NCBI GenBank assembly: GCA_035503915.1
Contig: DATJSU010000011.1
Location: 186,001 to 250,000, forward strand
Source of the DNA: DATJMJ01 sp035503915
Lineage (GTDB): Bacteria > Actinomycetota > Acidimicrobiia > Acidimicrobiales > Palsa-688
Direction: 5' to 3'
Length of the DNA: 64,000 bases
Positions 52,518 to 61,973 of the stretch are shown one piece after another. Below the pieces are notes generated by a model. It had not been told where the DNA came from. It made no database searches and saw nothing but the letters and a program-made list of their open reading frames with translations. The position numbers were made by a program, and so were the translations under genes. Every line of letters starts with the position of its first letter. The stretch's first letter is position 1.

Positions 52518-53493
52518 GCGGGAGGACGCCGTGGCCGAGGTTGAAGATATGGCCGAGAGGCCCTGCGGCCCGCAGGACCGCTCTCGCTTGGTCGGCCAGC
52601 ACGGGCCATGGCGCCAGGCACGCTGTCGGGTCGAGGTTGCCCTGCACCGCCCGGCCCGGTCCCACCCGCGCTCTCGCGACATCGAGCGGCACGCGCCAGT
52701 CGACGCCGACGACATCAGCTCCTGCTTCTGCGAAGAGGCCGAGCAGTTCCCCGGTGCCGACCCCGAAGACGATGCGGGGGACATTGTGGTCAGCGAGCCC
52801 GTCCAAGATCCGGCACAACGCGGGCAGCACGTACTGGCGGTAATCGGCCGGGGAGAGGGCACCGCCCCAGCTCTCAAAAACCTGCACCGCTGCCGCCCCG
52901 GCGCCGACCTGTGCCCGCAAGCTCGCGAGGGCAATGTCGGCCAGCCTCCCCATGAGCGAGGCCCAAAGGCCAGGCTCGGACCACATCAACTTCTTCGTCG
53001 TTTGGTAGCTCGAGGAGGGCCCCCCCTCCACCAGGTAACTGGCGAGCGTAAAAGGCCCACCGGCGAACGCGATGAGCGGCACAACGAGCTCCCGAACCAG
53101 TTCTCGGACGGCTTCGGTGACATAGGGGACCGGCAGGACCTGGAGGCGGTCAAGGTCGGCTTGGGTGCGGAAAGGCCGTTCGACCACCGGGCCTGTCCCG
53201 GGGAGGACCTCGACGCCGAAATCGAGCAGAGGGACCATGATGTCGGAGAACAGGACTGCTGCGTCGACCCCGTACCTGCGCACCGGCTGCATCGTCAGCT
53301 CAACCGCGAGCTCAGGGTTGCGCACGGCTTCGAGGATGCTCCCGCTCCCACGGAGCTTGCGGTACTCAGGGAGCGAGCGCCCGGCCTGGCGCATAAACCA
53401 AACGGGCGTGTAGGGCGCCGGCTCTCGCCTGCAGGCGGCGAGGAAGGCGCGTTGGGCAGGGGCCACGCGCCCACCGTACTTGGCTCTCCCCAC
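52444..53493 (-). CDS. hemE: Uroporphyrinogen decarboxylase
   Basis: Heme/siroheme pathway enzyme decarboxylating uroporphyrinogen III. The 349-aa product has the signature 'TPVWFMRQAGRSLPEYRKLR' with the substrate-binding arginines, 'VDAAVLFSDIMVPLLDFGVE' with the catalytic Asp, 'AFAGGPFTLASYLVEGG' and 'GHIFNLGHGVLPPTDPDQLA' with the conserved His. ATG 53493 fits the family start after a short 'MGRAKYGGRV' leader. No other hem gene is adjacent. Confidence 0.95.
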   Translation of the reverse strand: MGRAKYGGRVAPAQRAFLAACRREPAPYTPVWFMRQAGRSLPEYRKLRGSGSILEAVRNPELAVELTMQPVRRYGVDAAVLFSDIMVPLLDFGVEVLPGTGPVVERPFRTQADLDRLQVLPVPYVTEAVRELVRELVVPLIAFAGGPFTLASYLVEGGPSSSYQTTKKLMWSEPGLWASLMGRLADIALASLRAQVGAGAAAVQVFESWGGALSPADYRQYVLPALCRILDGLADHNVPRIVFGVGTGELLGLFAEAGADVVGVDWRVPLDVARARVGPGRAVQGNLDPTACLAPWPVLADQARAVLRAAGPLGHIFNLGHGVLPPTDPDQLARLVDLVHSETVRPQTR

Positions 53494-53590
53494 CGGCTGC
53501 CTTGCGGGAGGCGGCGCCGGCTGAGCAGAGTGGATCCTCCCCCAAGAGGCTCGCCCAGCGACCCGAACGTATTCTGCAAGTTCCGGATTT

Positions 53591-55762
53591 ATGCCCCATC
53601 CCGACCTCGCCGCCGAACAGGCCCACCTCGACCGCTCCTACGGCCGCCTCGAAGCGGTCCGCGCCGAAACCGAAGCCCAGCTGAGAGAGGCTTTCGCCGA
53701 ACGGGGCGGGACCTTTCAGTCCTATACCGAGCGGGACATACGCGTCCGCAACAGCCTCAGCCGTTTGGACAAGCTCCAGCTGGGGCGTGAATCGCTCATT
53801 TTCGGCCGCATCGACAGGAGCTCGGACGGCACCGCAGCCTCTCAGGAAAGCTTCCACATCGGCCGCATCGCCGTCTCCGACCGGGACCACGAGCCGCTCG
53901 TCGTGGACTGGAGGGCCCCGGTGGCCGAGCCTTTTTACCGCGCCACGGGCGCCCACCCGATGGGCCTTCGCCTTCGGCGGCATTTCCTCACTGAAGGGCG
54001 GAGAGTGCTCGACCTGGAGGACGAGCTGTTCGGGCCGGACAACCCCGACGGCACAGCAGGGCCGCTCGTGCTTTCTGGGCCGAGCGTTCTCATGGCGGCC
54101 CTCGAGCGCGCCCACACGGGCCGCATGCGCGACATTGTCGCCACCGTCCAGGCAGAGCAGGACGAGATCATCCGCGCGCCTCTCCCCGGTGCTCTCGTTG
54201 TCCAAGGCGGCCCGGGGACGGGCAAGACAGCGGTGGCTTTACACCGCGCCGCTTACCTTCTTTACACGCACCGTTTCCCCTTGGAGAGCCAGGGTGTGCT
54301 CGTGATCGGGCCGAACCCGACGTTCCTTCGGTACATAGACCAGGTTTTGCCCTCGCTCGGCGAAACGGGCGCCGAGCTATCGACAATCTCAAACCTTTAC
54401 AGGGCGGCCCGGCCAAGTTCTGCCGAGCCGGCCGAGGTTGCTCGTTTGAAGGGCGACGCGCGGATGGCGGTGTTCCTTCGCAGGGCAGTCCGCCAGCGGC
54501 AACGACCGCTCCGCAAGGCAGCCCAAATTGCTTACGGCCGGGGTTTCCTCACACTTTCACCGGAGGCATCGCAGGAAATTATCGTCTCCGCGCGGAGGCG
54601 CGCGGGCACCCACAATTCACGGCGGAGGTTCGTGGAGTCGCTCCTGTGGCAGCACTTTGCCGGGCAATTGGAGAAAAGGCTCGAGGGGAGAGCTGGAGTG
54701 GCGATTTCCCCACTAGATGAGCCAGGTTTACCGGGTCACGATGTCAGCCCCGCCGAGCTCGGCGCCGAGTTACGGCGCCGGCCCGAGGTCGGGGACGTGC
54801 TCGAGCGCATCTGGCCGAGGTTGTCGCCGGAGGACTTCCTCCATGACCTCCTGGGGGCCCGGCCGCTGATCGAGCACGCCGGCCGAGGCGTGCTCCCCGC
54901 CGAAGAGCTCGCGCTCCTGCAGCGCCCCCGGAGCGCATCTGCGGAGCTAGTGGAGTGGAGCGCAGCAGACATTGCTCTGCTCGACGAAGCCAGCTGGTTG
55001 CTCGGCCCCATGCGCTCGGGGGGAGGAAGCCACGAGCGCCAGCGGGCCTACGGCCACATAGTCGTCGACGAAGCGCAGGACCTCACGCCGATGGAGCTGC
55101 GCATGGTCGCGCGGCGCTCACTTTCGGGTTCCATGACGCTCGTTGGCGACATCGCGCAAGCGACCGGGGCGTGGGCGCCGGCCTCTTGGGACGAGGTCTT
55201 GGCGCACTTGCCGAAGAAGCGAGGGTGGGCGAGGGCGACCCTTTCGGTCAGCTACCGGGCGCCCGCCGAAGTTATGGCGCTGGCGGTACGTGTGCTCGCA
55301 GAGGCCGTCCCCGGCACGGAACCGCCAACTCCTGTCCGGCATACGGGCCACGAGCCCCTGCTCGTGCTTGCACCGGGGGATCTCGGGGCGGCGGTGGCGG
55401 GCGCAGTGGCTGCCGAGGTCGCCGCGGTCGCTTCCCAAGGTGGCGACCAGGACGGCAGCGTTGGTGTCCTCGTGCCTCCCGAGCTGGTGGCCGAGGTGCG
55501 CTCGGGCCTGGTGGCAGCGGGTCTCTCCTTCGGAGAAGTTGGGGCGGGCGCCCTCGACGCCCAGGTGAGCCTGCTTGCAGTGACCGACGCCAAGGGCCTG
55601 GAATTTGACTCGGTCATCGTCGTGGAGCCTGCCGCCGTCGTTGCCAGCGCCGCGCAGGGCTTGCGCGCCCTCTATGTCGCGCTGACCCGCTGCACCAGGC
55701 GCCTGGCGGTCGTTTACAGCAAGCCCCTGCCGGGACCGCTCCGCTCGCGAGCCACTAGCTGA
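53591..55762 (+). CDS. HelD-like RNA polymerase-recycling ATPase
   Basis: The 723-aa UvrD-like ATPase has an N-terminal antiparallel coiled-coil arm (1-60, 'EQAHLDRSYGRLEAVRAETE'), the HelD-specific 'IGRIAVSDRDHEPLVVDWRA' and 'PFYRATGAHPMGLRLRRHF' segments, Walker A 'GGPGTGKT' (206-213), 'VVDEAQDLTPMELRMVARRS' and C-terminal 'DAKGLEFDSVIVVEP' and 'LYVALTRCTRRLAVVY'. Actinobacterial HelD pries nucleic acid off stalled RNA polymerase and can confer rifampicin tolerance. A TATTCT -10-like box lies 15 nt before ATG 53591. Confidence 0.9.
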   Translation: MPHPDLAAEQAHLDRSYGRLEAVRAETEAQLREAFAERGGTFQSYTERDIRVRNSLSRLDKLQLGRESLIFGRIDRSSDGTAASQESFHIGRIAVSDRDHEPLVVDWRAPVAEPFYRATGAHPMGLRLRRHFLTEGRRVLDLEDELFGPDNPDGTAGPLVLSGPSVLMAALERAHTGRMRDIVATVQAEQDEIIRAPLPGALVVQGGPGTGKTAVALHRAAYLLYTHRFPLESQGVLVIGPNPTFLRYIDQVLPSLGETGAELSTISNLYRAARPSSAEPAEVARLKGDARMAVFLRRAVRQRQRPLRKAAQIAYGRGFLTLSPEASQEIIVSARRRAGTHNSRRRFVESLLWQHFAGQLEKRLEGRAGVAISPLDEPGLPGHDVSPAELGAELRRRPEVGDVLERIWPRLSPEDFLHDLLGARPLIEHAGRGVLPAEELALLQRPRSASAELVEWSAADIALLDEASWLLGPMRSGGGSHERQRAYGHIVVDEAQDLTPMELRMVARRSLSGSMTLVGDIAQATGAWAPASWDEVLAHLPKKRGWARATLSVSYRAPAEVMALAVRVLAEAVPGTEPPTPVRHTGHEPLLVLAPGDLGAAVAGAVAAEVAAVASQGGDQDGSVGVLVPPELVAEVRSGLVAAGLSFGEVGAGALDAQVSLLAVTDAKGLEFDSVIVVEPAAVVASAAQGLRALYVALTRCTRRLAVVYSKPLPGPLRSRATS

Positions 55763-56987
55763 CCCAGCCGGCGGCCTTGGCAGGGGCGCCCCCGCCCTTG
55801 CCTTCGCTCTCCTCCCCGTCGTCTTCGTTGCCCGGCACCAGGACGATGACGGTCTCGCTAAGCCGGTGCCTAGCAGCGAAGTTGCGTAGCCGTATCGCCA
55901 TCCCATCCGTGACTACTTGGCCGCGAGCGACGACCAGTGCGCCGCCCGCGGTCCGGACATCGCTCTCCAAGGTCATCCCCGGCACGAGCTCGTGGAAGCG
56001 GACCTCGACGACCGTCGGGCCGGAGCTCGACGCTCCTGCCTTGGACAACTTGGAAAGGAGGATGGCGGCTTCCCCGTCTGCGTCACCAAAGCGGCGCCTG
56101 AGAGTGCCGACAGCAACCGCCGGGTCTGCCCCAGCAGCAACGAGGCGCTCGTAGGCGACCGCCAAGCGCAAGACGCGCCCGCCGAAGGAGAGGTCTTCTT
56201 GTCCAGGTGGGGCCTGCTGCTCGAGGATCATCCGCCTGGCGCCCTCCAAACGCGGGATCCCGGCAAGGAGGCGGTCGGCCACCTTCGGCAACCTGGCCAC
56301 CATCTCCTCTTCGTCTTCGGAGAGGGCCGTGCCGCTGCGGAGCCGTTCGATCGTGGTGTCTGGCAGGGTGACGGCGCCCAGCTGGGAGAGCATGCTCGCG
56401 ACCTCGATCTCCCACGCGTCGGGCCTGCCCAGGTCCTTGATCATCCGCACCACAAGGTCCTTGATGCTGACTGCCCTGGCGAAGGCCGCCGGGTCGGCCA
56501 GGGAGAGCGTTTCGAGGAGAGCCTGGACGCTCCCACGGAGCGTCTTTTCGAGCAGTTCCCGCTCGGCAGTGATGAGCCTGTACTGCATGACCGCCTCGTC
56601 GAGGGTCCTTTGCAACGTTTCTCCGTCGCAGGGCTTGGAGAGGAACCGGAAAATCTGGCCCCGGTTGACCGCGGCGATCGCGTTGTCGACCTCGGTGAAA
56701 CCTGTGAGGAGGACGCGCACCATATCGGGCTGGACAGCCCGCAAGGCTTCGAGCAGTGCGGCACCGTCCATCCCGGGCATCCGCATGTCAGAGACGACGA
56801 CGGCAAACGGCCCCGACGTGCTCACCGCCTCTATCGCCCTACGGCCGCCCTCGGCACAAGTGAGCTCGAACTTGCCATGCAGGCGCCTGCGCAGCCCATC
56901 GAGGACCGACGGGTCGTCGTCGACGAGGAGCACCCGCGGCAAGTGACCATCACCTCGGGCCGCCGACGGCGCGGCCAGCCCAGCCAC
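55755..56987 (-). CDS. Response regulator with degenerate HD-GYP output domain
   Basis: The 410-aa protein has a REC domain with phospho-acceptor Asp67 ('VVVSDMRMPGMDG'), Thr95 and Lys118. Residues ~160-300 align with HD-GYP phosphodiesterases ('EVASMLSQLGAVTLPDTTIE', 'LSFGGRVLRLAVAYERLVAA'), but the HD pair is S-Q and the HHE region reads 'MILEQQAPPGQED', so metal and c-di-GMP hydrolysis are probably lost. A C-terminal beta region (~310-400) may be a PilZ-like or swapped-hairpin output. Starts 1 nt after the kinase gene stop; overlaps helD by 8 nt. Confidence 0.82.
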   Translation of the reverse strand: MAGLAAPSAARGDGHLPRVLLVDDDPSVLDGLRRRLHGKFELTCAEGGRRAIEAVSTSGPFAVVVSDMRMPGMDGAALLEALRAVQPDMVRVLLTGFTEVDNAIAAVNRGQIFRFLSKPCDGETLQRTLDEAVMQYRLITAERELLEKTLRGSVQALLETLSLADPAAFARAVSIKDLVVRMIKDLGRPDAWEIEVASMLSQLGAVTLPDTTIERLRSGTALSEDEEEMVARLPKVADRLLAGIPRLEGARRMILEQQAPPGQEDLSFGGRVLRLAVAYERLVAAGADPAVAVGTLRRRFGDADGEAAILLSKLSKAGASSSGPTVVEVRFHELVPGMTLESDVRTAGGALVVARGQVVTDGMAIRLRNFAARHRLSETVIVLVPGNEDDGEESEGKGGGAPAKAAGWVS

Positions 56988-56988
56988 C

Positions 56989-59115
56989 TCAGGGCGCCCC
57001 TTGCTCGCTCGAGGGGTTGACCGGGAGCCGGATCACGAAAGCCGTGCCCTTGCCGAGGGCCGATTCGAAGCGGATCGTGCCGCCGTGGCGCTCGACAACG
57101 GCTCGTGCGAGCGCGAGCCCTTGGCCGGTGCCCCGGCCCACTTCTTTGGTGGTGAAAAAGGGCTCGAACACGCGCTGCTTGACGTCCTCGGGCATGCCCG
57201 CGCCGTCGTCGGCCACGCTCACGAAAACCTCGTCGTCCTCCTGCCACGTCTTTACAGTGATGTGGCCTCGTTCTTCGGTGCCCTTTACCTTGTCGCCGAT
57301 GGCATGTGCCGCATTGACGATGAGGTTCAAGAAAACTTGGCCGATCTCGCCGGGCACCACGGTCACGAGAGGCAGGTCGTTCAAGTCTTCGACGACGTCG
57401 GACACGTACTTGGTCTCGCCCCTTGCAACGATGATCGTGTTGCGGAGCGACTCGTTGAGGTCGGTGGCCACCGCTTCGCCTCGGTCGGGATGGCCAAAGG
57501 CCTTCAGCGCGTGGACGATCCTGGCTACCCTGCGGCTGCCCTCGAGCGCTTGGTGGACCGCGTTGGGGACCTCCTCCTCCAAGAAGGCAAGGTCGGCCTG
57601 CTGCTCGACCTCGCGCAGAGCGTTCTTCGCCTCGTTGGCTACCCCGGGTGGCAAGGCTTCGAGGGCCTCTTTGTGTGCCTCGATCACCTTGCGGAGGACC
57701 TCGAAAGAGTCCTGGAGGAACTGTAGGTTGTCCGCGATGAACTGGACGGGCGTGTTGATCTCGTGCGCAACGCCCCCGGCTAGTTGGCCGATCGCTTGGA
57801 GCTTTTGCGCTTGCCGGAGCTCGACTTCGAGGGACTTGCGTTCGGTGACGTCGCGGACAGAGAGCGCAAAGCCCTCCACTTCGGGGTCCGCCAGGAGGTT
57901 CGCCACCTTCGTCTCGGTATCGCGCCAGCTCCCGTCCCGGTGCCGCCAGCGCACCTCGATGAGCGAGCCGTCGCTTGCCGACGCCGGCCCGAGCGCTCTC
58001 GAGAGACGAGCGAGGTCAGCGGGTTGGACGAGCTCGGCGAGGTTGCGCCCTATGACTTCCTCGGGCCGGTACCCAAAGGAGCGCTCGAGGGATTCTGCCG
58101 CGTAGCGCACCCGGCCGTCCTGGCCCACCACGACCATGCCGTCGGAGGTGTTGCTGACGAGGCTTCGGAGGCGCCGAGCAGTAACGAGGCGGTCCAGGAT
58201 CACGCCCACGGTGGAGGCGAGCCAGGTAAGCGCTTGGAGCGAATGGTCCGAGAGGTCCCGCGCACTTTCCAGCACGAGCGCGCCGAGGAGCGGGTAGAGG
58301 GCGCCTCCTCCCGTCCCTTCGTGCGCTGGCAGTACACCTGCGTGACCCGCGGTGCCAATCGGCAAGACGACAAGATTGTCCCGGCGCACAACCAACGGCC
58401 TCGGGCTAAGCGAAGCTAGCTCTTCGAGGGCGCCAGCGGTGGCTTGCAGCAAGGAAGGGTGCTCTACCGGCTCAGGAGTGGACGCCGCCAGTACAGGCGC
58501 GAGGCCCCCGGTGACGACGATCGCCGCTCGGGGCACTTTTTCGATGACGACGTCGAGCGCCCCGGAAAGGAGGGCTTGGTAAATCTGCTGGCGCGTTGTG
58601 GCGTTGGCGAGCGCCTCTCCGACTTTCGCGAGCGCTTTTTGGCGGCTCATCGCGCGGTACTCCTCGGTCACGTACCGAGAAAGGCCAAAAGTCCCTATTA
58701 TTCGGCCCTCACGGTCGCGAAGGGGCATCTTGCTCGTCTCTGTCCACGCGTCCGGGCCTTCCCAGAACGTCTCACGCTCGAGCTTGCCAACCACAGGTTC
58801 ACCGGTCTCGATGACCCGCTGCTCGTCCAGGAAGGCGTCGCACGCGTGCTCGGGGCTGAAGACATCGGCGTCCGTGAGCCCAACTATCTCTTCCTGGGAC
58901 TTCCCCGGGGCATAGGTGGTCATCCATTTGCGGCTTACCAACAGGAACTTACCGAGACGGTCCTTGAAGTAAATCCTTTCGACGCCACCAGCGAGCAGGT
59001 TGTCCATGCACAACAGCCTGAGCTCCTCAGAAGACAGCCCGAGATCTTGGGGACCGACGTCCTGGCAGTGTGCCGTCACTTCGCCCGCGCTGGCATCGGG
59101 CGGGAACTTGCTCAT
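56989..59115 (-). CDS. Soluble multi-PAS sensor histidine kinase
   Basis: A 708-aa protein with no transmembrane segment. PAS-like domain 1 (~35-160, 'IYFKDRLGKFLLVSRKWM'), a GAF-like region (~175-330), PAS 2 (~330-450, 'SDGMVVVGQDGRVRYAAESL', 'DVTERKSLEVELRQAQKLQA'), an H-box 'AIGQLAGGVAHEINTPVQFI' with phospho-His, and a HATPase with 'GQVFLNLIVNAAHAIGDKVK' and 'EPFFTTKEVGRGTGQGLALA'. It is the likely partner of the downstream REC protein. ATG 59115 chosen because earlier starts overlap the divergent gene. Confidence 0.87.
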   Translation of the reverse strand: MSKFPPDASAGEVTAHCQDVGPQDLGLSSEELRLLCMDNLLAGGVERIYFKDRLGKFLLVSRKWMTTYAPGKSQEEIVGLTDADVFSPEHACDAFLDEQRVIETGEPVVGKLERETFWEGPDAWTETSKMPLRDREGRIIGTFGLSRYVTEEYRAMSRQKALAKVGEALANATTRQQIYQALLSGALDVVIEKVPRAAIVVTGGLAPVLAASTPEPVEHPSLLQATAGALEELASLSPRPLVVRRDNLVVLPIGTAGHAGVLPAHEGTGGGALYPLLGALVLESARDLSDHSLQALTWLASTVGVILDRLVTARRLRSLVSNTSDGMVVVGQDGRVRYAAESLERSFGYRPEEVIGRNLAELVQPADLARLSRALGPASASDGSLIEVRWRHRDGSWRDTETKVANLLADPEVEGFALSVRDVTERKSLEVELRQAQKLQAIGQLAGGVAHEINTPVQFIADNLQFLQDSFEVLRKVIEAHKEALEALPPGVANEAKNALREVEQQADLAFLEEEVPNAVHQALEGSRRVARIVHALKAFGHPDRGEAVATDLNESLRNTIIVARGETKYVSDVVEDLNDLPLVTVVPGEIGQVFLNLIVNAAHAIGDKVKGTEERGHITVKTWQEDDEVFVSVADDGAGMPEDVKQRVFEPFFTTKEVGRGTGQGLALARAVVERHGGTIRFESALGKGTAFVIRLPVNPSSEQGAP

Positions 59116-59224
59116 GCTTTTTGATCGGCCACCACCTGGGAGCGGATAAGACAAATCCCACCTCAGTTCGGGGGCAGTACCGCCGAGGATAACTAATGAT
59201 GTCGCGCTCGCCGGGGTCGTCGTC

Positions 59225-60448
59225 GTGACCCGTGTCCTGTTCGTCGACGACGAGCCGTACATCCTTTCGGGGCTCAAGCGGATGCTCAGGTCCCAAAAGG
59301 ACTGGGAGATCATGTTTGCTACGAGCGGCCGCGAGGCACTCGAGCAAGCCGAGAGAGTGCAATTTGACGCCATCGTGTCCGACATGCGCATGCCTGGCAT
59401 GGACGGCGTCGCCTTACTCACAGAAATGCGCAAGCGTCACCCTGACATCGCGCGCCTTATCCTTTCGGGCCAAACTGGGCAGAACGACGCTATGCGGTGC
59501 CTGGCGGTAGCGCACCAATCGATCGCTAAGCCTTGCCAACCCGTCGACCTTGTCTCGGCCGTCGAGCGGGCTTGCAACTTGCAGAGCCGGCTGAAGGGCC
59601 CTGAGCTGAGGGCAGCGATCGGACGCATAGGGTCGCTCCCGAGCCCCCCAACCGTAGTGCTCCAGCTAAAAACCGTTATTGAAGGGGCCGATGCAACGAT
59701 CGACGACGTCGACCGCGTGATCTCGACCGACCCGGGGATGTCGGCGAAAGTGTTGCAGTTGGTGAACTCGGCGTTCTTTGGCCTTGCCCGGCAGGTGACC
59801 CAGGTGCACGAGGCGCTTGCCTACCTGGGCCTCAACCTCGTGCACGATCTCGTTGTAACTACCGAGGTTTTTAGGGCCGCCGAAGACCACTCCGGCCTCC
59901 CGGTGAGCGTGCTCGAACAGCTGCGGGCGCACTCCAATGCAGTTTCGCTCCATGCGGCTGGGCTCGCGCAAACTACTTCCCATCGCCGTTCGGCGGTGAT
60001 CGCGGGACTGCTGCACGACATCGGATGGCTGGTGCTCGCTTCGCAAATGCCAGACCGTTTGGCCGCCGTCATCGCCGCAGCCAATGAGCACCGCTCGCTC
60101 GAAGAGGTCGAACGAGACATCCTCGGCGCGAGCCATGCGGAGATGGGCGCTTACCTGCTCTCCCTTTGGGGGCTCCCCTTGTCGGTCGTCGAGGCAGTGC
60201 TCCACCACCACGACGCGCCGTCCATGCCCCACGGTGACCTCGACCTGCCGCACATCGTCCACCTGGCGGATTTCCTCGCGTCCCACAACGGCGATTGGCT
60301 GGAAGCGCTCGAGGGGCCGCGTGACCACCCAGATGACACCTACCTGACCCGCGTGGGAGCCTGCGAGCTCATCGCAGCGAGGTTGGTAGTGCCTGAAGCA
60401 GAAGGCTTTTCGCTCCTCACCCCTTCCCTGGTGAGCCCGAGGCCTTGA
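59225..60448 (+). CDS. Response regulator with HDOD output domain
   Basis: The 407-aa protein has an N-terminal REC with phospho-acceptor Asp53 ('AIVSDMRMPGMDG') and Lys102. Residues ~125-320 are HDOD: 'RIGSLPSPPTVVLQLKTVIE', 'ISTDPGMSAKVLQLVNSAFF' and 'SAVIAGLLHDIGWLVLASQM' with an H-D pair. HDOD proteins are signalling outputs often tied to c-di-GMP, motility or DNA-damage control; enzymatic activity is rarely shown. The start is GTG 59225. Divergent from the kinase and likely part of its pathway, since its REC resembles that of the neighbouring regulator (DMRMPGMDG in both). Confidence 0.88.
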   Translation: MTRVLFVDDEPYILSGLKRMLRSQKDWEIMFATSGREALEQAERVQFDAIVSDMRMPGMDGVALLTEMRKRHPDIARLILSGQTGQNDAMRCLAVAHQSIAKPCQPVDLVSAVERACNLQSRLKGPELRAAIGRIGSLPSPPTVVLQLKTVIEGADATIDDVDRVISTDPGMSAKVLQLVNSAFFGLARQVTQVHEALAYLGLNLVHDLVVTTEVFRAAEDHSGLPVSVLEQLRAHSNAVSLHAAGLAQTTSHRRSAVIAGLLHDIGWLVLASQMPDRLAAVIAAANEHRSLEEVERDILGASHAEMGAYLLSLWGLPLSVVEAVLHHHDAPSMPHGDLDLPHIVHLADFLASHNGDWLEALEGPRDHPDDTYLTRVGACELIAARLVVPEAEGFSLLTPSLVSPRP

Positions 60449-60467
60449 AGTTCCTCCGCCGGCGCGC

Positions 60468-61634
60468 CTAGAAGAAGTCGGGCATCCAGGGCGTCGGCCC
60501 ACCGAAGAGCGCGCTCAGCAACGCCAGGCGCGGGTCGTCCTCGTCCAGGGCACCGAGCAGCACGAGGTCCCAGGGAGTGGCGAAGCCAGTAAAGAGCGCC
60601 GAAAAATAACCGATCGGCAACGGTTTCACCGGGGGCCGAGCGGCTGAGACCGTGGCGCGCCCCTCCCCGCGTTCGACCTGGAGGAGCCACGGGCCTGAAT
60701 TGCCGGGGAAGAGGTTGTCCTCGACCTCGATCACGACTTCGCCTGCAGTTTGCCCGTAGCCGCGCGAACTGAGAGCCGCGCCGACATCGAGGACGCGGAG
60801 CATCCACCTTCGCACCTCGGGTACCACCGAAAAGGCGCTCGCACGCGCCGCTATCCCGACAGGCGCAGTGCTCGGGGCGCCCCGCCAGCTGACGCTGTTC
60901 GCCGAGTTCTCAAAGTGGCGCAGGTGCCCGAGGAGCGCGCGCAGGCAAGCAGGAGCGAGGGCCACGAGGTGCTTGCAGATGAGGGGGTAACCGTGCCCCT
61001 CCCAACTCCCGAGGAAGTAGCTTGCGTAACCTTCGACACCGCCTTCCCCCCTCACCAGGACGGTCCTCTGGTGAGCACCCTCGCCCACATGCGCCAGCAC
61101 GTGCTCTCGCCAACGGGCGTGGTCGCCACTTTGTACGGGCCCGTTGTGCTGCGCTGCAAAGCGGGCAAAACAGGCCATGATGTCGGGCAGGTCAGCGTCG
61201 GTCATCTCGCTCACTTCGCCTCTTGCCGCGGGGAGGTCTGCGACCGGCATGCGGAACTCGGGCATGAGCCCCGCGTACTCGTAGCCGAGCTGGCGGTAGA
61301 GCGCAGCGTTCGCCGGGTAGAGGACGCTGACGGCGTCACCGCCGCGGCGCCGTTCCTCCAACAGCTGTCGCACCAGGCGCCCGGCGAGGCCGCGCCCGCG
61401 GTACTCGGGGAGCACTGCGACTGAGGCGACACCTGCGCAGCGGGCCCGGCAGCCTCCGAACCACTGCTCGAAGGGGAGAGCAGTCGCGCTCGCGACGGCT
61501 CGCCCGCCGTCGAAGCAACAAAGGGCCCCTTCGAGTGGCACGGCTTCGGGCCGCGTCCTGCCGTTGAAGCTGAAACTGTCAATGGCTGCCACCGCATCGC
61601 GGTCGCTCGCCTCGGGAGGCCGGATCTCGAGCAC
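60468..61634 (-). CDS. Eis-type GNAT N-acetyltransferase
   Basis: The 388-aa protein has two GNAT domains plus a SCP-like C-terminal domain, the Eis architecture. 'SVAVLPEYRGRGLAGRLVRQ' is the acetyl-CoA loop. Tyr in 'ALYRQLGYEYAGLMPEF' matches the catalytic acid, and the protein ends exactly in Phe388, whose carboxylate is the catalytic base in Eis. Family members acetylate aminoglycosides and lysines at multiple sites; the natural substrate here is unknown. ATG 61634 chosen. Convergent with the HDOD gene, 19 nt apart. Confidence 0.9.
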   Translation of the reverse strand: MLEIRPPEASDRDAVAAIDSFSFNGRTRPEAVPLEGALCCFDGGRAVASATALPFEQWFGGCRARCAGVASVAVLPEYRGRGLAGRLVRQLLEERRRGGDAVSVLYPANAALYRQLGYEYAGLMPEFRMPVADLPAARGEVSEMTDADLPDIMACFARFAAQHNGPVQSGDHARWREHVLAHVGEGAHQRTVLVRGEGGVEGYASYFLGSWEGHGYPLICKHLVALAPACLRALLGHLRHFENSANSVSWRGAPSTAPVGIAARASAFSVVPEVRRWMLRVLDVGAALSSRGYGQTAGEVVIEVEDNLFPGNSGPWLLQVERGEGRATVSAARPPVKPLPIGYFSALFTGFATPWDLVLLGALDEDDPRLALLSALFGGPTPWMPDFF

Positions 61635-61687
61635 CGCTCGAAGCTACCCGAGAGCGAGCGCCCGAGAGCATGACCGGCCCTGGAGCG

Positions 61688-61927
61688 TCAAGATCTCTGG
61701 GCGGGGCGCTCTTGACGGTGCGCTCGCCGAGCGCTCGAAACGCGGTAGCTGTCGATGAGGTAGCCGACTATCCCGACCGCCGCCCACGAGACCAGGATCG
61801 CACCGCCCAAGTGGAGCCCAGCCCCGACAGCGCTCTCGTTGCTGTTCAAGATGTTCGCAAGCGTGGGAGCCGCGAGCGCGAGGGTGAGGAGCAGGAAGAC
61901 TGCCGGTCTCAGGCTCGAGGGTTTCAT
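61688..61927 (-). CDS. Small two-helix membrane protein next to flagellar genes
   Basis: A 79-aa protein with hydrophobic segments 'AVFLLLTLALAAPTLANIL' and 'GLHLGGAILVSWAAVGIVGY' and a basic tail. I recognise no family with certainty. It lies 46 nt downstream of the FlhF-like gene on the same strand, where FlhG/MinD often sits, and could be a flagellar accessory protein. ATG 61927. Confidence 0.55.
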   Translation of the reverse strand: MKPSSLRPAVFLLLTLALAAPTLANILNSNESAVGAGLHLGGAILVSWAAVGIVGYLIDSYRVSSARRAHRQERPAQRS

Positions 61928-61973
61928 CGCGTGCTCATCGGCAGGGTTGCTTTCCAGACCGGCTGTCGTAGCA

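Noticed and set aside
55917..57020. 367-codon plus-strand frame antisense to the REC/HD-GYP-like gene
   Set aside because: The minus strand encodes a clear receiver domain; the plus product is an uninformative antisense translation.
59116..59433. Longer N-terminus of the histidine kinase (start 59433)
   Set aside because: It would overlap the divergent REC-HDOD gene by more than 200 nt, and the extra residues are an antisense translation of its receiver domain.
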